Shown here: positions 63,310-64,000 of the stretch, one piece after another
Layout of the letters: every line of letters starts with the position of its first letter
How positions within the stretch are numbered: the stretch's first letter is position 1
Source: Sialis fuliginosa
Taxonomy: Eukaryota > Arthropoda > Insecta > Megaloptera > Sialidae
DNA length: 64,000 bases
Reading direction: 5' to 3'
NCBI GenBank assembly: GCA_961205875.1
Contig: OY540822.1
Coordinates: forward strand, 15,440,501 to 15,504,500
Notes under the pieces: generated by a model
Seen by the model: only the letters and a program-made list of their open reading frames with translations
Databases searched by the model: none
What the model was told of the DNA's origin: nothing
Translations under genes and position numbers: made by a program

Positions 63310-64000
63310 ATCACCGTGGAAGCCTAAGATATAATATAAGTGAGAGTAAAGAGTAAAGAGAGGGTAAATTACTCCATTAACATTCTTCGAATAGAAACAA
63401 AACGGTAAAAATTGATTGGTATACCCATAAAACTTAACAGCTATATAAAAGTTTATTACAGTCTTATCGCATGGACTCCCAATTTTTAGTATCACCTGTA
63501 TTGTATATATATATATATATTTATATATAACAGACAAACTTTGCACTGTTATTATGTCAATAAGAAATGCAGTACAGACATTTCCATTATTGACCGTGAA
63601 AATCAATTTTTCCAATGTTGTAATTTTCATAAAAATAAAATAACAATTTTTATGTCTTCGTTCAGACAGTTTTTTTTATTATACAATATTGGATATTTCA
63701 CCTTTTTTAACATTCATACAATTGATTGCCCTTAACTCTTTATATTTTTATATTATTATACTAATTGTCGTTATATTCTTGAGATAAATATAAGATTGCA
63801 AAAAGTGCAGATTGGGCGTTCTGAGATTTTGTTTATTTCATATGCATGTATTCAGTGTACAAATGTACATTGTACATGATTTGAAAGGGAATTGTTTGTG
63901 TAGAGGTTGAAGACAAGCGTCATTTGGTATTTTTACATCATAATTCCAGACACGTTACAAAGATAGTATTATTGATTTTGATATGTCCGAATCACACATA

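Larger units (their letters stand above)
41373..64000 (+). other. long intron of Plexin A (at least 22.6 kb) or intron plus intergenic DNA
   Basis: After the GTAAGT donor at 41373 I found no stretch that continues the sema domain. Most of the region is AT-rich with dispersed repeats, listed separately. Frames up to about 110 codons (for example 53170-53505, 63630-63304) show no recognised protein. Long early introns are usual for plexin genes. The CpG-rich block at 56.4-56.9 kb is the only part that looks promoter-like. Confidence 0.55.

Overview
This looks like a nuclear window from an insect, most likely a moth or butterfly. It is AT-rich, with compact multi-exon genes that have canonical GT-AG introns and an intergenic space full of small non-autonomous transposons. 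The lepidopteran reading rests on several copies of a Helitron-like repeat that begins TCCATACTAATATTATAAAT and ends in a GC hairpin followed by CTAG, inserted between A and T. Nothing bacterial, viral or CRISPR-like was found.

Layout. (1) 1-7.8 kb: non-genic, with a GC-richer block at 1.25-2.3 kb and a degenerate tandem array at 3.2-4.1 kb. (2) 7.99-10.36 kb, minus strand: eight-exon Myt1, the Cdk1-inhibitory kinase (454 aa as modelled). (3) 12.46-13.24 kb, minus strand: two-exon adenylate kinase 2 (243 aa). (4) 13.72-14.55 kb, plus strand: three-exon AAGAB/p34 homologue (240 aa), head-to-head with adenylate kinase 2. (5) 15.54-19.91 kb, minus strand: sixteen-exon patched-domain (PTCHD3/PTR-like) membrane protein (905 aa), tail-to-tail with AAGAB. 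(6) 19.9-40.1 kb: about 20 kb with no recognisable gene, holding Helitron-like, hAT-like and pogo-like elements, several MITE-like inverted repeats and a 345-bp-arm foldback. (7) 40.17-41.37 kb, plus strand: the first two coding exons of Plexin A (signal peptide and most of the sema domain). From there to the window end I see no further exon, so the following intron is probably at least 22.6 kb. It contains more repeats and a CpG-rich segment at 56.4-56.9 kb that could be an internal promoter or another gene's first exon.

The genes do not form one pathway: cell-cycle control (Myt1), mitochondrial nucleotide balance (AK2), clathrin-adaptor assembly (AAGAB), an RND-fold membrane protein, and semaphorin reception in axon guidance (PlexA). 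The shared AK2/AAGAB promoter region is the only clear sign of possible co-regulation.

All exon models were assembled by hand from reading frame, splice signals and family similarity. Phases close exactly in every complete gene. I found no convincing new biological system. The most notable unexplained items are an improbably long open region at 23.0-23.7 kb, the large foldback at 34 kb, a candidate MITE family sharing the end TACTAGCACCAGTCTTGG, the tandem copies of a splice-acceptor-like segment at 3.4-4.1 kb, and a motif cluster beside the CpG-rich block at 56.7 kb.
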